This document shows, in pieces, positions 1 through 9,353 of a stretch of 64,000 nt of DNA. The translations under genes were made by a program, and so were the position numbers. The first letter of the stretch is position 1, and every line of letters begins with the position of its first letter. The stretch comes from Alphaproteobacteria bacterium. Its GTDB lineage: Bacteria; Pseudomonadota; Alphaproteobacteria; DSM-16000; Inquilinaceae. The DNA is taken from contig JANQIX010000014.1 in NCBI GenBank assembly GCA_028281925.1, forward strand, positions 1 to 64,000, written 5' to 3'. Under the pieces are notes generated by a model, which was not told where the DNA came from, made no database searches, and was given only the letters and a program-made list of their open reading frames with translations.

Positions 1-1
1 G

Positions 2-1122
<1,121 letters not shown>

Positions 1123-1126
<4 letters not shown>

Positions 1127-1608
1127 CGGTTCTGATGGCGAAACGCATGCGGACCCTCTTGCCCGCACTGGGACTGGTGGCGGCGGGCATCGCCATTGCC
1201 GTGTGGATGATGCGACCGACCGATCTTGCGGTCGCCTTGACCCCGGACGATGCTCAGGCGGTGGCGCTTGGTGAGCAGATCTATGTGGAGCACTGCGCCG
1301 CGTGCCACGGTGTGGATCTGGAAGGCCAGCCCGACTGGCGCCAGCGCAGTGCCGATGGCCGCCTGCCGGCGCCGCCGCATGACGAGACCGGCCACACCTG
1401 GCATCACCCCGATATCCAGCTGTTCCGATTGACGAAATACGGACCGGCGGGATTGGCCGGTGGTGCCTACGAAAGCGACATGCCGGCCTACGCCGACACC
1501 CTTGCCGACCGTGAGATATTGGCGGTGCTGTCCTACATCAAGAGCACCTGGCCCGAGGACGTGCGCGACAGGCACGACCAGATCAACGCCCGATTCGAGC
1601 AACAGTAG
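1123..1608 (+). CDS. Membrane-anchored monohaem cytochrome c
   Basis: A 161-residue class I cytochrome c. A hydrophobic N-terminal segment (about residues 11-30) acts as anchor or signal. The haem motif CAACH lies at residues 58-62 and a candidate distal Met sits in a SDMPAY segment near residue 119. The protein would be periplasmic and transfer electrons. It overlaps the upstream copper ATPase by 4 bases, a common linkage of copper ATPases to small cytochromes in proteobacteria. A second ATG at 1135 is also possible: the GGAGGG sequence at 1117-1122 touches the first ATG and fits the second somewhat better. The electron partner is unknown. Confidence 0.9.
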
Positions 1609-1721
1609 ACCGTCGCGCAAGCTCATCTGGAAACCACGTCCCCCTCCAATTGATGAGTGGGCCGCTTCGTCGGCCTACGCGGCTAATGACGTGACGGCCG
1701 AGCTGCGCCGGCCGCCAGATC

Positions 1722-1740
1722 GCTAATGATAATCATTTGC
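1722..1740 (+). promoter_or_regulatory. Probable Fur box
   Basis: The 19-base sequence GCTAATGATAATCATTTGC matches the classical Fur consensus GATAATGATAATCATTATC at 16 of 19 positions. It lies 143 bases upstream of the chosen start of the PadR-like gene, in the gap after the cytochrome gene. It suggests iron-responsive control of the PadR-like/DUF2325 genes. In alphaproteobacteria the binding protein could be Fur/Mur or another iron regulator. Confidence 0.7.
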
Positions 1741-1883
1741 AACTCAATCGGGCGTCCACTAGCATGCTGCTTGGTGAGGTGCAGTCGCGGAGAGGGATGG
1801 ATCGCCGGCATGCTTCGGCCGGCAGGTTCGAGACCGCCTGGCTGACCTGCAAGCACTGCACATCATTGACGGAAGGCACGCCG

Positions 1884-2468
1884 ATGATAGGGCTGCAGAT
1901 CGTACCACCAGCTGCCCCGGCCTTAAGGGTGACGCCGAACGACACCGTCCTGTTCGCGGTCTTGGGGGCAACCCGGATCGGGCATGCGACTGTGGCCGAA
2001 ATCGCAGAGGCCGCAAAGCTTCTGGCACCGGGCGATTGGCAGCCCACGGGTGACGTCATCATCGCCTGCGTTCGCGATGCCATCGCAACGGGGCTGATCC
2101 GAGCGGAATTCGAGATGGAGGATGGCGGTCCGGCGCATCTCGAGGTGACGGAAGCGGGAACCGAACGGTTGATCGAGATGCTGCACGCGTCCGCTCCCGT
2201 GGCCGGCGGACTCGGCCGGGTGTGTGCAGCGATGAGGCTGTGCTTCCTCGGGGCATTGGCGCCGGACGCCAGGGATCGATGCATCGCAGCGCTGAGGCGG
2301 GACTACGAACGCGAACTGGCCGATTTGCGCCGCCGATGCAGCGGATGCCCCTACCGCAGCCAGTTTGTCCGGACGTGGATGGACCACGAGATTGGCCGCA
2401 TCGAATGGGAGCTGTCGTGGCTGGAGCGCTTCCCAGCGGCGGCGATCGACAACAGCGCCACTGGTTGA
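1884..2468 (+). CDS. PadR-like transcriptional regulator
   Basis: A 194-residue protein with an N-terminal winged-helix-like region (VLFAVLGATRIGHATVAEI onward) and a C-terminal helical region of the PadR/Vir_act_alpha_C type: a charged helix (residues about 125-145), then a short Cys-containing CSGCPY segment and a W-rich end. The frame stays open upstream to a TTG at 1737 inside the Fur box. The ATG at 1884 is chosen because GGAAGG (1871-1876) lies 7 bases in front of it and the residues before it look unstructured. The two close Cys residues could bind a metal or sense redox state, which would fit the iron-box upstream. The regulator family is a moderate-confidence call from overall layout. 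Confidence 0.6.
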   Translation: MIGLQIVPPAAPALRVTPNDTVLFAVLGATRIGHATVAEIAEAAKLLAPGDWQPTGDVIIACVRDAIATGLIRAEFEMEDGGPAHLEVTEAGTERLIEMLHASAPVAGGLGRVCAAMRLCFLGALAPDARDRCIAALRRDYERELADLRRRCSGCPYRSQFVRTWMDHEIGRIEWELSWLERFPAAAIDNSATG

Positions 2469-2595
2469 AGGGTTGGTCATATGCGGTCACCCGTTGGGGC
2501 GACTCCTGGGCAATGCCCGGAAACAGATCTGAGAAGCGCCAATAGGGACCGTCCGAACCTTCCAGAACTCTACAAGAGAACAGGGGCTTGCAGTC

Positions 2596-2775
2596 TTGAT
2601 TGTACGTAATCTCCATCCCAGGGACTTGGCGGCATTGCTGGTGTCCGCATCAGAGACCTATGCAGGCCGGAAACTCGCCGCATCGGACGAACGCCAGACC
2701 CTGTCCGATCATGGGGAGGCCGACAGGCCGCCTCGCCAGCCCTTGGCCGACGAGGGTCGCTTCCGACATGAGTGA
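2596..2775 (+). CDS. Possible small protein overlapping the DUF2325 start
   Basis: A 59-codon frame starting at a TTG (2596) and ending in TGA at 2773-2775, overlapping the DUF2325 start codon by 8 bases. AGGGG lies about 9 bases upstream of the TTG. The product is hydrophilic, with a short amphipathic start (IVRNLHPRDLAALLVSASE), and matches no family I know. The overlap is typical of translational coupling. It otherwise occupies a 300-base gap, and it could simply be leader sequence. Confidence 0.25.
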   Translation: MIVRNLHPRDLAALLVSASETYAGRKLAASDERQTLSDHGEADRPPRQPLADEGRFRHE

Positions 2776-4045
2776 CCCTCTTCGAGGCGTGAAACCGCTA
2801 GTGCTGGGAACGGTCAAGCGGCGGAAGTTGTGGGAGATTGATCACAGACTTCACTGTTCGATCATCGGCACCTGCCTGACGCTGAGAGAGCTTCGCAAGA
2901 TCGGCCGACATCTCAATCTCGGCCTCTTCGACGATGTTGATGAGTATGATGTGCACGGCTACTTCGTGAGCTCTGCCGCCGAGCCCAAGGCCGTTGCCAA
3001 GGCCATGCAGAAGACGCTGGAACGGAAGTTCCAGCCTGCCATTCGGCAGTTCTCGCGGATGACCACCGAGCAAGAGGTCAGCGCGTCGTGGGATCGCTGT
3101 CTGGCGCAAGGCGACGTTCCGGGTCCCTACTGGGCGTTGATGAGCCATCCGGCATCGTCGCAGAGCCTGACAGCGCGCGCGTTCGGCCATGTGCACATGC
3201 TTTCCCATCTGGTCGGTGCCTCCAACCGGGCGGATATCCGCAAGCTGACGGCGCTGGAGGTGGAAAAGGGCGCGCTGACGGACGAGCTGGACTTGGCGAA
3301 GCGCCGTCTGTCGGAGCGTGACGCCGAGATCCGGCACTTGCTGGCCCGGCACGCCGTCGAAGTCCGCAGTCTGAATGAACGGCTCGTCGGCGCGGATCTG
3401 GTTCAGGAAAAGCTGGCGGTCACCGAGAGCCGTCTGGCCGAGTTTGAGACCGGGGGCGAGTATTCGACGCTCTGGCGAACAGCGACCGAACTGAAGCGGC
3501 AGCTCGCCGAACAGACGGAGCGGGCCGACCGCGCCGAAGCGCGGCAGGCACTTCTGGAATTCGAGATGAAGCGGTTGAAGGACTCCAACCTGCGGCTCGG
3601 CAAGTCCCTTCAAGATGCGTTGGCCGAACGAGAGGCATTGGATGACGTTCTGCAATCCCGCTTGTTCGCTCTGGAAGACATGGGTCGGTCCCAGCAGGAT
3701 GGCCGTCGGACACCGGCAATGGACCTGGGGGGACGCAGGATCGTCTATGTCGGTGGCCGGTCGGGCACCATCGGTCATTTCAGAACCTTGGTGGAGCGGG
3801 CGAACGGCACCCTCATCCACCATGACGGCGGTATCGAGACCACCTCGCTGCGGCTGACCGAGATCCTCGCGCAGGGCGACGCCGTTCTGTGCCCGGTGGA
3901 CTGTGTGAGCCACGACGCTTGCCTGCGGGCGAAGCAGTTCTGCAAGCGCAACGCCAAGACGTTCATTCCGCTACGCAGTTCCGGGATCTCGTCTTTTGTG
4001 AGCGGCCTGCAAGAGATCGCGGTGCCACCAAGCGATCCGGGCTAA
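2768..4045 (+). CDS. DUF2325 domain protein with central coiled coil
   Basis: A 425-residue cytoplasmic protein. An N-terminal globular part carries an HCSIIGTCLTL segment. A long, Leu/Glu/Arg-rich coiled coil covers roughly residues 155-310. The C-terminal DUF2325 domain (about 325-415) has the pattern VYVGGRSGTIGHF, HHDGG and a CPVDCVSHDAC Cys cluster. The molecular function of DUF2325 is not established; the Cys residues may bind metal. The frame is open upstream to 2600, but those residues are low-complexity and the ATG at 2768 begins the conserved part. Its position behind a Fur box and a PadR-like regulator suggests an iron-linked role. Confidence 0.75.
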   Translation: MSDPLRGVKPLVLGTVKRRKLWEIDHRLHCSIIGTCLTLRELRKIGRHLNLGLFDDVDEYDVHGYFVSSAAEPKAVAKAMQKTLERKFQPAIRQFSRMTTEQEVSASWDRCLAQGDVPGPYWALMSHPASSQSLTARAFGHVHMLSHLVGASNRADIRKLTALEVEKGALTDELDLAKRRLSERDAEIRHLLARHAVEVRSLNERLVGADLVQEKLAVTESRLAEFETGGEYSTLWRTATELKRQLAEQTERADRAEARQALLEFEMKRLKDSNLRLGKSLQDALAEREALDDVLQSRLFALEDMGRSQQDGRRTPAMDLGGRRIVYVGGRSGTIGHFRTLVERANGTLIHHDGGIETTSLRLTEILAQGDAVLCPVDCVSHDACLRAKQFCKRNAKTFIPLRSSGISSFVSGLQEIAVPPSDPG

Positions 4046-4206
4046 CCCGGGCCACTGTCAGGCATTGAAAGCCGCGCACTGGAAGTCCCTGAAGGCGACC
4101 ACAAGATCGGGTTAGGTTCGGGCTGTCAGGGTGCCAACGGCGGAACCGACACCTCCCGGACGACCCATGCCGGTACCGGCACCGCACCAGTGGACAGGAC
4201 CAACAG

Positions 4207-5418
4207 ATGAGGCGCTGGTATCCCCCTGTCGCGGTCGCTCTCTCGGTGCAGATCACCACCAGTGCCGCGGATATGGCAGTGCCCGTTCTGGGGCCGCTGA
4301 TCACGGCAGCTGCAGGTGTGCCGGCGGCCCATGTGGGCTACTACAACTCCGCCGTCGCGATTGGTGCTGTAGCCTTCTACCTTTTCGGTACGCGTGTCGT
4401 CCGTCGCATCGGCGCGGTTGCGTCGCTGCAGAGCGGGTCCTTGATCTGCGCGGGTGCGCTCGTGTTCGTCCTGTCGGGGAACTGGTGGCTCACCATCCTC
4501 GCCGCTCTGATGGTCGGCATCGGCTTCGGCACCAACACGCCGGCCAGCGCCGTTCTGTTGCATCGGGCCGTTCCTGCGGATCGGCTGCACTTCGCCTTCT
4601 CGCTCAAGCAGGCGGGCACGCCCATCGGGACGATGCTGGCGGGCTTGTGCCTGCCGGCCATTGCGGGGCTGTGGTCTTGGGAGATCGCTATCCTTGCGAC
4701 CTCCTGCGCCTGCATCTTCGTGCCGGCGCTGATCCAGACCTATCGGAAGGGCCAGGCTCTCGACCTAGGGCCAAGATTGCCGACAGACGGTGTAGAGCGG
4801 CCCGCGCGGGCGGATTGGCGCGCCTTGGCCAGCCTTGCAATGCATCGGCCGATGCCGAGGATCGTCGCGGCGGGCGCGCTGCTGGCCATTGCCCAGGGAA
4901 GCATCAACGCCTTCCTGGTGACCTATCTGGTGACCGCCCTCGACCACTCGCTGGTTTTTGCCGGCGGCCTCTACGCGCTGCTCAATCTGGTCGGCATTCC
5001 TGGCCGGGTCGGCTTCGGCTGGCTGGCCGATTGGACCGGACTGCGGGAGACGATGTTGGCAGTGATCGGCCTCATGACCGCCGCGATGATCGGCATGCTT
5101 GCCTTGCTCGGGCCGGGAACTTCGACACTCGCCATCGTCGCCGCCATCGTCGGGCTAGGGGCGGTGATCGGCAGCTGGAACGGCATCCTCCTGGCAAAGG
5201 TCACGCAAGCGGCCCCGGCAGATCGCGTCGGCGAGGCCAACAGTGTTGCGGCCGTAGGGCTCTTTGCCGGCTTCGCCATTGGGCCGGTTGCGGTTGCCGC
5301 CATAGTGTCGGCGAGCGGTCGGTTCTCACCAGCCCTCATCTTCCTGATGGCAAGTGCAGCACTCTCTTCCGTGGTGCTCCCGTGGCGGCGCCGCGAGGTG
5401 GACAGCAAGAGGGGCTAG
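4207..5418 (+). CDS. MFS transporter
   Basis: A 403-residue integral membrane protein with about 12 hydrophobic helices. The first half carries GTRVVRRIG and a GIGFGTNTPAS segment, and the central cytoplasmic loop (around residues 185-205) is rich in Arg. The layout fits the CynX/NimT-like branch of the major facilitator superfamily, whose members move small anions or drugs; the substrate cannot be read from the sequence. ACAGGA lies shortly upstream of the ATG. It is a single gene, convergent with the anti-sigma gene that follows. Confidence 0.85.
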   Translation: MRRWYPPVAVALSVQITTSAADMAVPVLGPLITAAAGVPAAHVGYYNSAVAIGAVAFYLFGTRVVRRIGAVASLQSGSLICAGALVFVLSGNWWLTILAALMVGIGFGTNTPASAVLLHRAVPADRLHFAFSLKQAGTPIGTMLAGLCLPAIAGLWSWEIAILATSCACIFVPALIQTYRKGQALDLGPRLPTDGVERPARADWRALASLAMHRPMPRIVAAGALLAIAQGSINAFLVTYLVTALDHSLVFAGGLYALLNLVGIPGRVGFGWLADWTGLRETMLAVIGLMTAAMIGMLALLGPGTSTLAIVAAIVGLGAVIGSWNGILLAKVTQAAPADRVGEANSVAAVGLFAGFAIGPVAVAAIVSASGRFSPALIFLMASAALSSVVLPWRRREVDSKRG

Positions 5419-5440
5419 CCTTGCGGCGCAAGCATGCCGG

Positions 5441-6184
5441 CTAGTTCCATCCCCCCTCCAGCAGCGTGGCCTCCTCGTCCGGCAGCAACGGCAGTTCGAA
5501 GCCGAGCGCGTCCAGCATCGCCTCCAGCGCATCCGATGCGGGGGCGCCTTCAGCGGGCCGGAAGTCCGGCCCGGAACCGGCCTCGGGCACGGGTGCGGCG
5601 ACTACGATCTCAACATGCCATGCGTCGGCCGGTGTACGGCAGGCAATGCCGAACTCGATCTCTTGCGGCAGTTCGCCGACCACCTCGAATTCCCGGCAGA
5701 AGCGACCCTCCGCATCACGGAAGGTCAGCATCGGCAGGACGCCGTCTTCCGATTCCGTGCCGCTGGGCAGCGTCTCAAGCGCAGCGTGCAGCGGCCCGTC
5801 CGTTGGCGCATCGCCGAGAACGGCGATCATGCCGGGCGCCGGCTCGGTCTCCAACAGGCCGCCTGCACCGAGCCCGACCACCAGGGCCAGGCTGGCGGCG
5901 ATGGCGGCGGGAATCCAGGTCGATACCGAACGCCGCCGCGGGAACTGCGCGACCTTACCGGGTTCGCCCAGTATGGCGGCCTTGATGGCCGCCGGCACCG
6001 GCTCGTCCATCGGGGCCTCGAACGCCGACTTCAGGGCGCGGTTTGCCTTCTGCAGCGTCTCGGCATAGGCGCGGGCCGCGGGGTCATCGGCGAGGATCCG
6101 CTCCACCCGCTCCGCTTCGGCGGCATCGGCGGCGCCATCCACCCAGGCGGCGATTTCCTCTTCGGTCCAATTCGCAGTCATCAT
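5441..6184 (-). CDS. Membrane anti-sigma factor, partner of the adjacent ECF sigma
   Basis: A 247-residue protein with a cytoplasmic N-terminus (about 1-85) beginning with an acidic helix WTEEEIAAWVDGAAD, a segment typical of proteobacterial anti-sigma proteins. One membrane helix spans residues 90-111, followed by a periplasmic domain of about 135 residues. No HxxxCxxC zinc motif is visible, so it is not a ZAS-type anti-sigma. Its start overlaps the sigma gene stop (ATGATGA), the usual arrangement of a sigma and its inhibitor. The periplasmic domain probably senses an envelope signal; the signal is unknown. Confidence 0.85.
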   Translation of the reverse strand: MMTANWTEEEIAAWVDGAADAAEAERVERILADDPAARAYAETLQKANRALKSAFEAPMDEPVPAAIKAAILGEPGKVAQFPRRRSVSTWIPAAIAASLALVVGLGAGGLLETEPAPGMIAVLGDAPTDGPLHAALETLPSGTESEDGVLPMLTFRDAEGRFCREFEVVGELPQEIEFGIACRTPADAWHVEIVVAAPVPEAGSGPDFRPAEGAPASDALEAMLDALGFELPLLPDEEATLLEGGWN

Positions 6185-6678
6185 GCGGGTTCCCCCATCT
6201 GCGCGATCAGTCGCGACCGCGCGCGTGCCAGCCGGCTCATCACCGTGCCGACAGGGATTTCCAGGATTTCGGCCGCATCCTTGTAGGAGCGGCCCTCGAT
6301 GGCGACGAGCGCCAGCACCGCGCGCTGATCTTCCGGCAGTGCGGCCATTTCCGAGCGCACGCGGGCCAGCGTCAGTCTGTCTTCCATCATGCGCACCGCC
6401 GACCCGCCGTCGGACACACGCTCCAACAGGTCGCTGTCGGGCTCGGTGTCGCGTCGGGCCTTGGTGCGCAGACGGTCAAGCCGCGTCGTCTGGATGATTC
6501 GGAACATCCAGCTGTCCAGGCGCGTGCCTGGCTCATACTGGTCGAGCCGGCTGAGGGCTTTCACGCAGGCGGCTTGCACCAGGTCGTCTCCCTCTTCCTT
6601 CGAACCCGCGAGTGCGTAGGCAAAGCGGCGCAAGCGCGGGACCAACGCCACCATCTCGGCCTTAATTTCATCGTACAT
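6181..6678 (-). CDS. ECF-type RNA polymerase sigma factor
   Basis: A 165-residue sigma-70 family protein with region 2 (about residues 10-75, DDLVQAACVKAL and the SWMFRIIQTTRLDRLR segment) and region 4 (about 105-155, LPEDQRAVLALVAIEGRSYKDAAEIL followed by the recognition helix PVGTVMSRLARARSRL). Regions 1 and 3 are absent, as in ECF factors. It is co-transcribed with the anti-sigma gene and divergent from a secreted subtilase. The upstream region carries two similar divergent promoter-like elements, so it probably controls itself and the protease. Confidence 0.92.
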   Translation of the reverse strand: MYDEIKAEMVALVPRLRRFAYALAGSKEEGDDLVQAACVKALSRLDQYEPGTRLDSWMFRIIQTTRLDRLRTKARRDTEPDSDLLERVSDGGSAVRMMEDRLTLARVRSEMAALPEDQRAVLALVAIEGRSYKDAAEILEIPVGTVMSRLARARSRLIAQMGEPA

Positions 6679-6710
6679 GGTCGATCCGGTTTGGCCTCTC
6701 GTGTCGCGAT

Positions 6711-6735
6711 AACGTCGCAGTTCAGGTGTTATTCC
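6711..6735 (-). promoter_or_regulatory. Candidate ECF promoter of the sigma/anti-sigma operon
   Basis: On the minus strand GGAAT (6735-6731) is followed after 16 bases by CGTT (6714-6711), then ATCGC. This resembles ECF-type promoters such as GGAAC-N16/17-CGTT. The element lies 33 bases upstream of the sigma start codon, so autoregulation is likely. It matches the -10 region of the divergent element serving the protease (CGTTrTCGC). Confidence 0.55.
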
Positions 6736-6743
6736 GGGACATC

Positions 6744-6769
6744 GGGATTATTTCCAAATGCGCGTCGTT
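6744..6769 (+). promoter_or_regulatory. Candidate ECF promoter of the subtilase gene
   Basis: GGGAT (6744-6748), 17 bases, CGTT (6766-6769), then GTCGC. The -10 part CGTTGTCGC differs at one position from the divergent CGTTATCGC of the sigma operon. It lies about 33 bases upstream of the protease ATG. The -35 match is weaker than in the divergent element. Confidence 0.45.
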
Positions 6770-6801
6770 GTCGCAGCAGGGGAATCTCGGGGGAGAGTGG
6801 A

Positions 6802-8169
6802 ATGCCGATTTTGATGAAGCTCCTGTTGATACTGGCACTGCTGGGCCTGCCCAAGTTCGGTCCGGAAGGCACTATCGTCTGGATATCGTCCGCCCACGCC
6901 GACGATGACGACGGAGACGATGGCGATGACGGTGACGACGGCGACAGCGACGGCCCGGACGCCGTCGGCGGCGACGATGACGGCCCGGATGCCGTCGGTG
7001 GCGGTGTCGGAGGCGGGCGCGGCTCGGCCCCTCCCGGCGGTTCCGGCGGAGATCGCGGCGAAGTTGAAGAGTTCTTCGATTCCCTCTTCGGGAATGGTGA
7101 CGACAACTTCGTTGAGGACGAGATCATCGGCGTCGGCCTGGCGCCCGCAGGGCGGGCGGCTCTGATCACAGCCGGTTTTCAGGTGCTGTCCGAATTGCCG
7201 CTGACCAGCCTTGGCGGCGCCTTGATCATCCTGTCGGCACCCTCTGGCCTGGACGCGGAAGAGGCGCTGAGCGTTGCCCGCGGCCTTGTCCCCAATACGG
7301 TGTTTGACCTCAATCACCTTTATGATGCCGGTGGCACGGGCTGCGAGGGGGAAGCCTGCTGGGGCGCGCGACTGGTGGGTCTGGGCAGTCTTCCGGACGG
7401 GGCGTGCACCCGCGGCGCCCCGATCGCGATGATCGATACGGCTGTCCAGGCCCAGGCTCCGGCCTTAGCGGGCGCGCAGGTGGAAACGCAGAGCTTCGTG
7501 CGACCAGAAATTGCGCCCGCGCCCTCCGACCACGGGACGGCCATTGCCACCTTGATGGTGGGCCGTGTGTCACCCGATGCCCGCCCTCTGGCGCCGGGGG
7601 CGCGCCTGCTGGCTGCCGGTGTGTTCGGCATGCGCGACGGCGCCTCGTTGGCAGAGGCCGCGACGATCATCCGCGGCATCGACTGGGCCATCGGCCGCGG
7701 CGCTCGTGTGATCGCCTTCAGCTTCGAAGGGGCATCCAATCAGGTGCTGCAGGTGGGCATCCAGCGTGCCGCCCAGCGGGCCAACCTTGTGGCAGCGGCC
7801 GGAAACGGTGGCCCCGGGGGCGACAGCGCATATCCTGCCGCCTATCCGGAAGTGATGGCGGTCGCCGCGGTCGACCGGCGCTTCCGTCCCTATCGTCAGG
7901 GCACCCGCGGCAGCTATGTGGAGATCGCAGCCCCTGGCGTGAATGTCGTTTCCGTCGGGACCGGCGGGGGGCAGCGAACCTATACCGGCAGCAGCTTCGC
8001 CGTGCCCTTTGTCGCAGCCGCACTCTTGCGGGCGCGCGCCCAGACCGGCGGCAACGCGCCCGCGGCCCGCGGCCTGATAACGGGCAGCGCACATGATCTG
8101 GGTGCCCCCGGGCGGGACGAGATCTTCGGGTACGGCCTGCTGAGCTTCGAGGGAGATCGCTGTCTGTAG
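6802..8169 (+). CDS. Secreted S8 (subtilisin-like) serine peptidase with acidic N-terminal repeat
   Basis: A 455-residue exported protease. A signal peptide (1-33, ending AHA) is followed by an acidic Gly/Asp stretch (34-70) in which GPDAVGG occurs twice, then a propeptide-like domain (about 85-170). The catalytic domain has Asp212 in IAMIDTA, His244 in DHGTA, the oxyanion Asn335 in AAGNGG and Ser398 in TGSSFAVP. Cys residues near 181, 186 and 202 may form a disulfide. The ATG is preceded by GGGAGAG. It is divergent from an ECF sigma/anti-sigma pair with a similar promoter, suggesting that the sigma factor controls it. The substrate is unknown; it might cleave the anti-sigma periplasmic domain or envelope proteins. 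Confidence 0.9.
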   Translation: MPILMKLLLILALLGLPKFGPEGTIVWISSAHADDDDGDDGDDGDDGDSDGPDAVGGDDDGPDAVGGGVGGGRGSAPPGGSGGDRGEVEEFFDSLFGNGDDNFVEDEIIGVGLAPAGRAALITAGFQVLSELPLTSLGGALIILSAPSGLDAEEALSVARGLVPNTVFDLNHLYDAGGTGCEGEACWGARLVGLGSLPDGACTRGAPIAMIDTAVQAQAPALAGAQVETQSFVRPEIAPAPSDHGTAIATLMVGRVSPDARPLAPGARLLAAGVFGMRDGASLAEAATIIRGIDWAIGRGARVIAFSFEGASNQVLQVGIQRAAQRANLVAAAGNGGPGGDSAYPAAYPEVMAVAAVDRRFRPYRQGTRGSYVEIAAPGVNVVSVGTGGGQRTYTGSSFAVPFVAAALLRARAQTGGNAPAARGLITGSAHDLGAPGRDEIFGYGLLSFEGDRCL

Positions 8170-8181
8170 GAAAAAGCGTGC

Positions 8182-8207
8182 GGCCGGCCGGAATAGACCG
8201 GCCGGTC
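8182..8207 (+). terminator. Strong hairpin after the subtilase gene
   Basis: CCGGCCGG (8184-8191) pairs with CCGGCCGG (8198-8205) around a 6-base loop, extendable to 10 pairs. No clear T-run follows, so it is a weak intrinsic terminator or an mRNA-stabilising hairpin. It separates the protease from the NTPase/ATP-grasp pair. Confidence 0.45.
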
Positions 8208-8265
8208 CCGCGTTCTCCCGGCATGAACGCCTGCTGACGGCTGAATGCCAACGGAGACAAGACAG

Positions 8266-9330
8266 ATGACGATCAGAATTCTCGATGCCGATCTGCTGGG
8301 ACGCGTGAAGCCATCTTTTGCGACGCGGCGCGTCGACCGATCCGATATCGCTGGGCTCGATGAGCAGGCGACGGCCCTGCGCCCCGGCGACCTGGTGATC
8401 GCCAGGGTGTCGGCGGTCGGCCAGCACGCGAATATCGAGCGCCCGGACGGGCGCCGGGCCAAGCTCTTTGCGGGCGACGAGATCCTGGTTGCCTGCGGGG
8501 CGCGCTACGCACCGGACCAGTTCGAGGCCGATAGCCCGGAGACGGTCGGGCCGGCCGAGTTGGTCGCCGCCGGCGGCATCGTCGGCCATGTGCGCTGCGC
8601 CCATCAACGCATGCGTGAGGCGACGCAGGTCGAGATCCTTGGGGCTGCCTGCCGCCATGACGGTACCCGAGTGAACCTGGCCGACTATGCCGTCCAGACG
8701 GCGCCCGAGCCGGTTCGTGTTCCGGTGGTAGCGGTCTGCGGCACGTCGATGAACGCCGGCAAGACCCATTCGGTCGCCATGCTGGTTCGCGGCCTTGCGC
8801 TGGCCGGCAAGAAGGTGGCGGCGATAAAGGTCACCGGAACCGGGGCGGGCGGCGATGTCTGGTTCTTTCATGACGCGGGCGCCTATCAGGTGCGGGACTT
8901 CACCGATGCGGGGTTTGGCACAACCTATCGCGCCCCGGTCGACGACATTCTGCTCGGCCTACGGCGCTTGATCGCCGACGTTCAGGCGGCCGGCTGCGAG
9001 GCGATTGTCATCGAAGTGGCCGACGGCCTGCGCCAGAGCGAGACAGCTGAGATCCTGCGCTCTGCCAGCTTCCGCAGCCTGGTCTCCGGTGTCATCTTCG
9101 CCGCTGGCGATGCCATGGGCGCAGAAGCCGGGGCGGCGTGGCTGCGCCGGGCCGGGCATCGGGTCATGGCCGTTGCCGGTCTGCTCACCCGCTCACCGCT
9201 GGCGATGCGGGAGGCGGAGACCGCAACCGGTCTGCCCTGCCTGGGCCAGAACGATCTGCAGTGTCCCGAGACGGTGGCACGGCTGACGGCCCCTGCCATC
9301 CAACGCCCGAGGCTTCTGCAGGCCGCGTGA
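8266..9330 (+). CDS. P-loop NTPase of the DUF1611/MobB-like type
   Basis: A 354-residue protein. The N-terminal half (1-145) is a beta-rich region without a family I can name with confidence. The C-terminal half is a P-loop NTPase with Walker A GTSMNAGKTH at 159-168 and an IKVTGTGAGGD segment after it, as in DUF1611/MobB-like proteins that phosphorylate or ligate small substrates. An acidic strand, AIVIEVADG (about 246-254), may be the Walker B equivalent. The ATG at 8266 is chosen over the one at 8245 because CGGAGAC lies in front of it. It is followed after 23 bases by an ATP-grasp ligase, so the two probably act in one pathway. Confidence 0.7.
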   Translation: MTIRILDADLLGRVKPSFATRRVDRSDIAGLDEQATALRPGDLVIARVSAVGQHANIERPDGRRAKLFAGDEILVACGARYAPDQFEADSPETVGPAELVAAGGIVGHVRCAHQRMREATQVEILGAACRHDGTRVNLADYAVQTAPEPVRVPVVAVCGTSMNAGKTHSVAMLVRGLALAGKKVAAIKVTGTGAGGDVWFFHDAGAYQVRDFTDAGFGTTYRAPVDDILLGLRRLIADVQAAGCEAIVIEVADGLRQSETAEILRSASFRSLVSGVIFAAGDAMGAEAGAAWLRRAGHRVMAVAGLLTRSPLAMREAETATGLPCLGQNDLQCPETVARLTAPAIQRPRLLQAA

Positions 9331-9353
9331 CAACGCGGCCGGAGGGTGATGTT

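Noticed and set aside
1815-1850. A GGTTCGA sequence resembling a tRNA T-loop
   Set aside because: No acceptor stem or anticodon arm can be built around it; a similar GGTTCGA near 55162 lies in the chemoreceptor leader and also fails.
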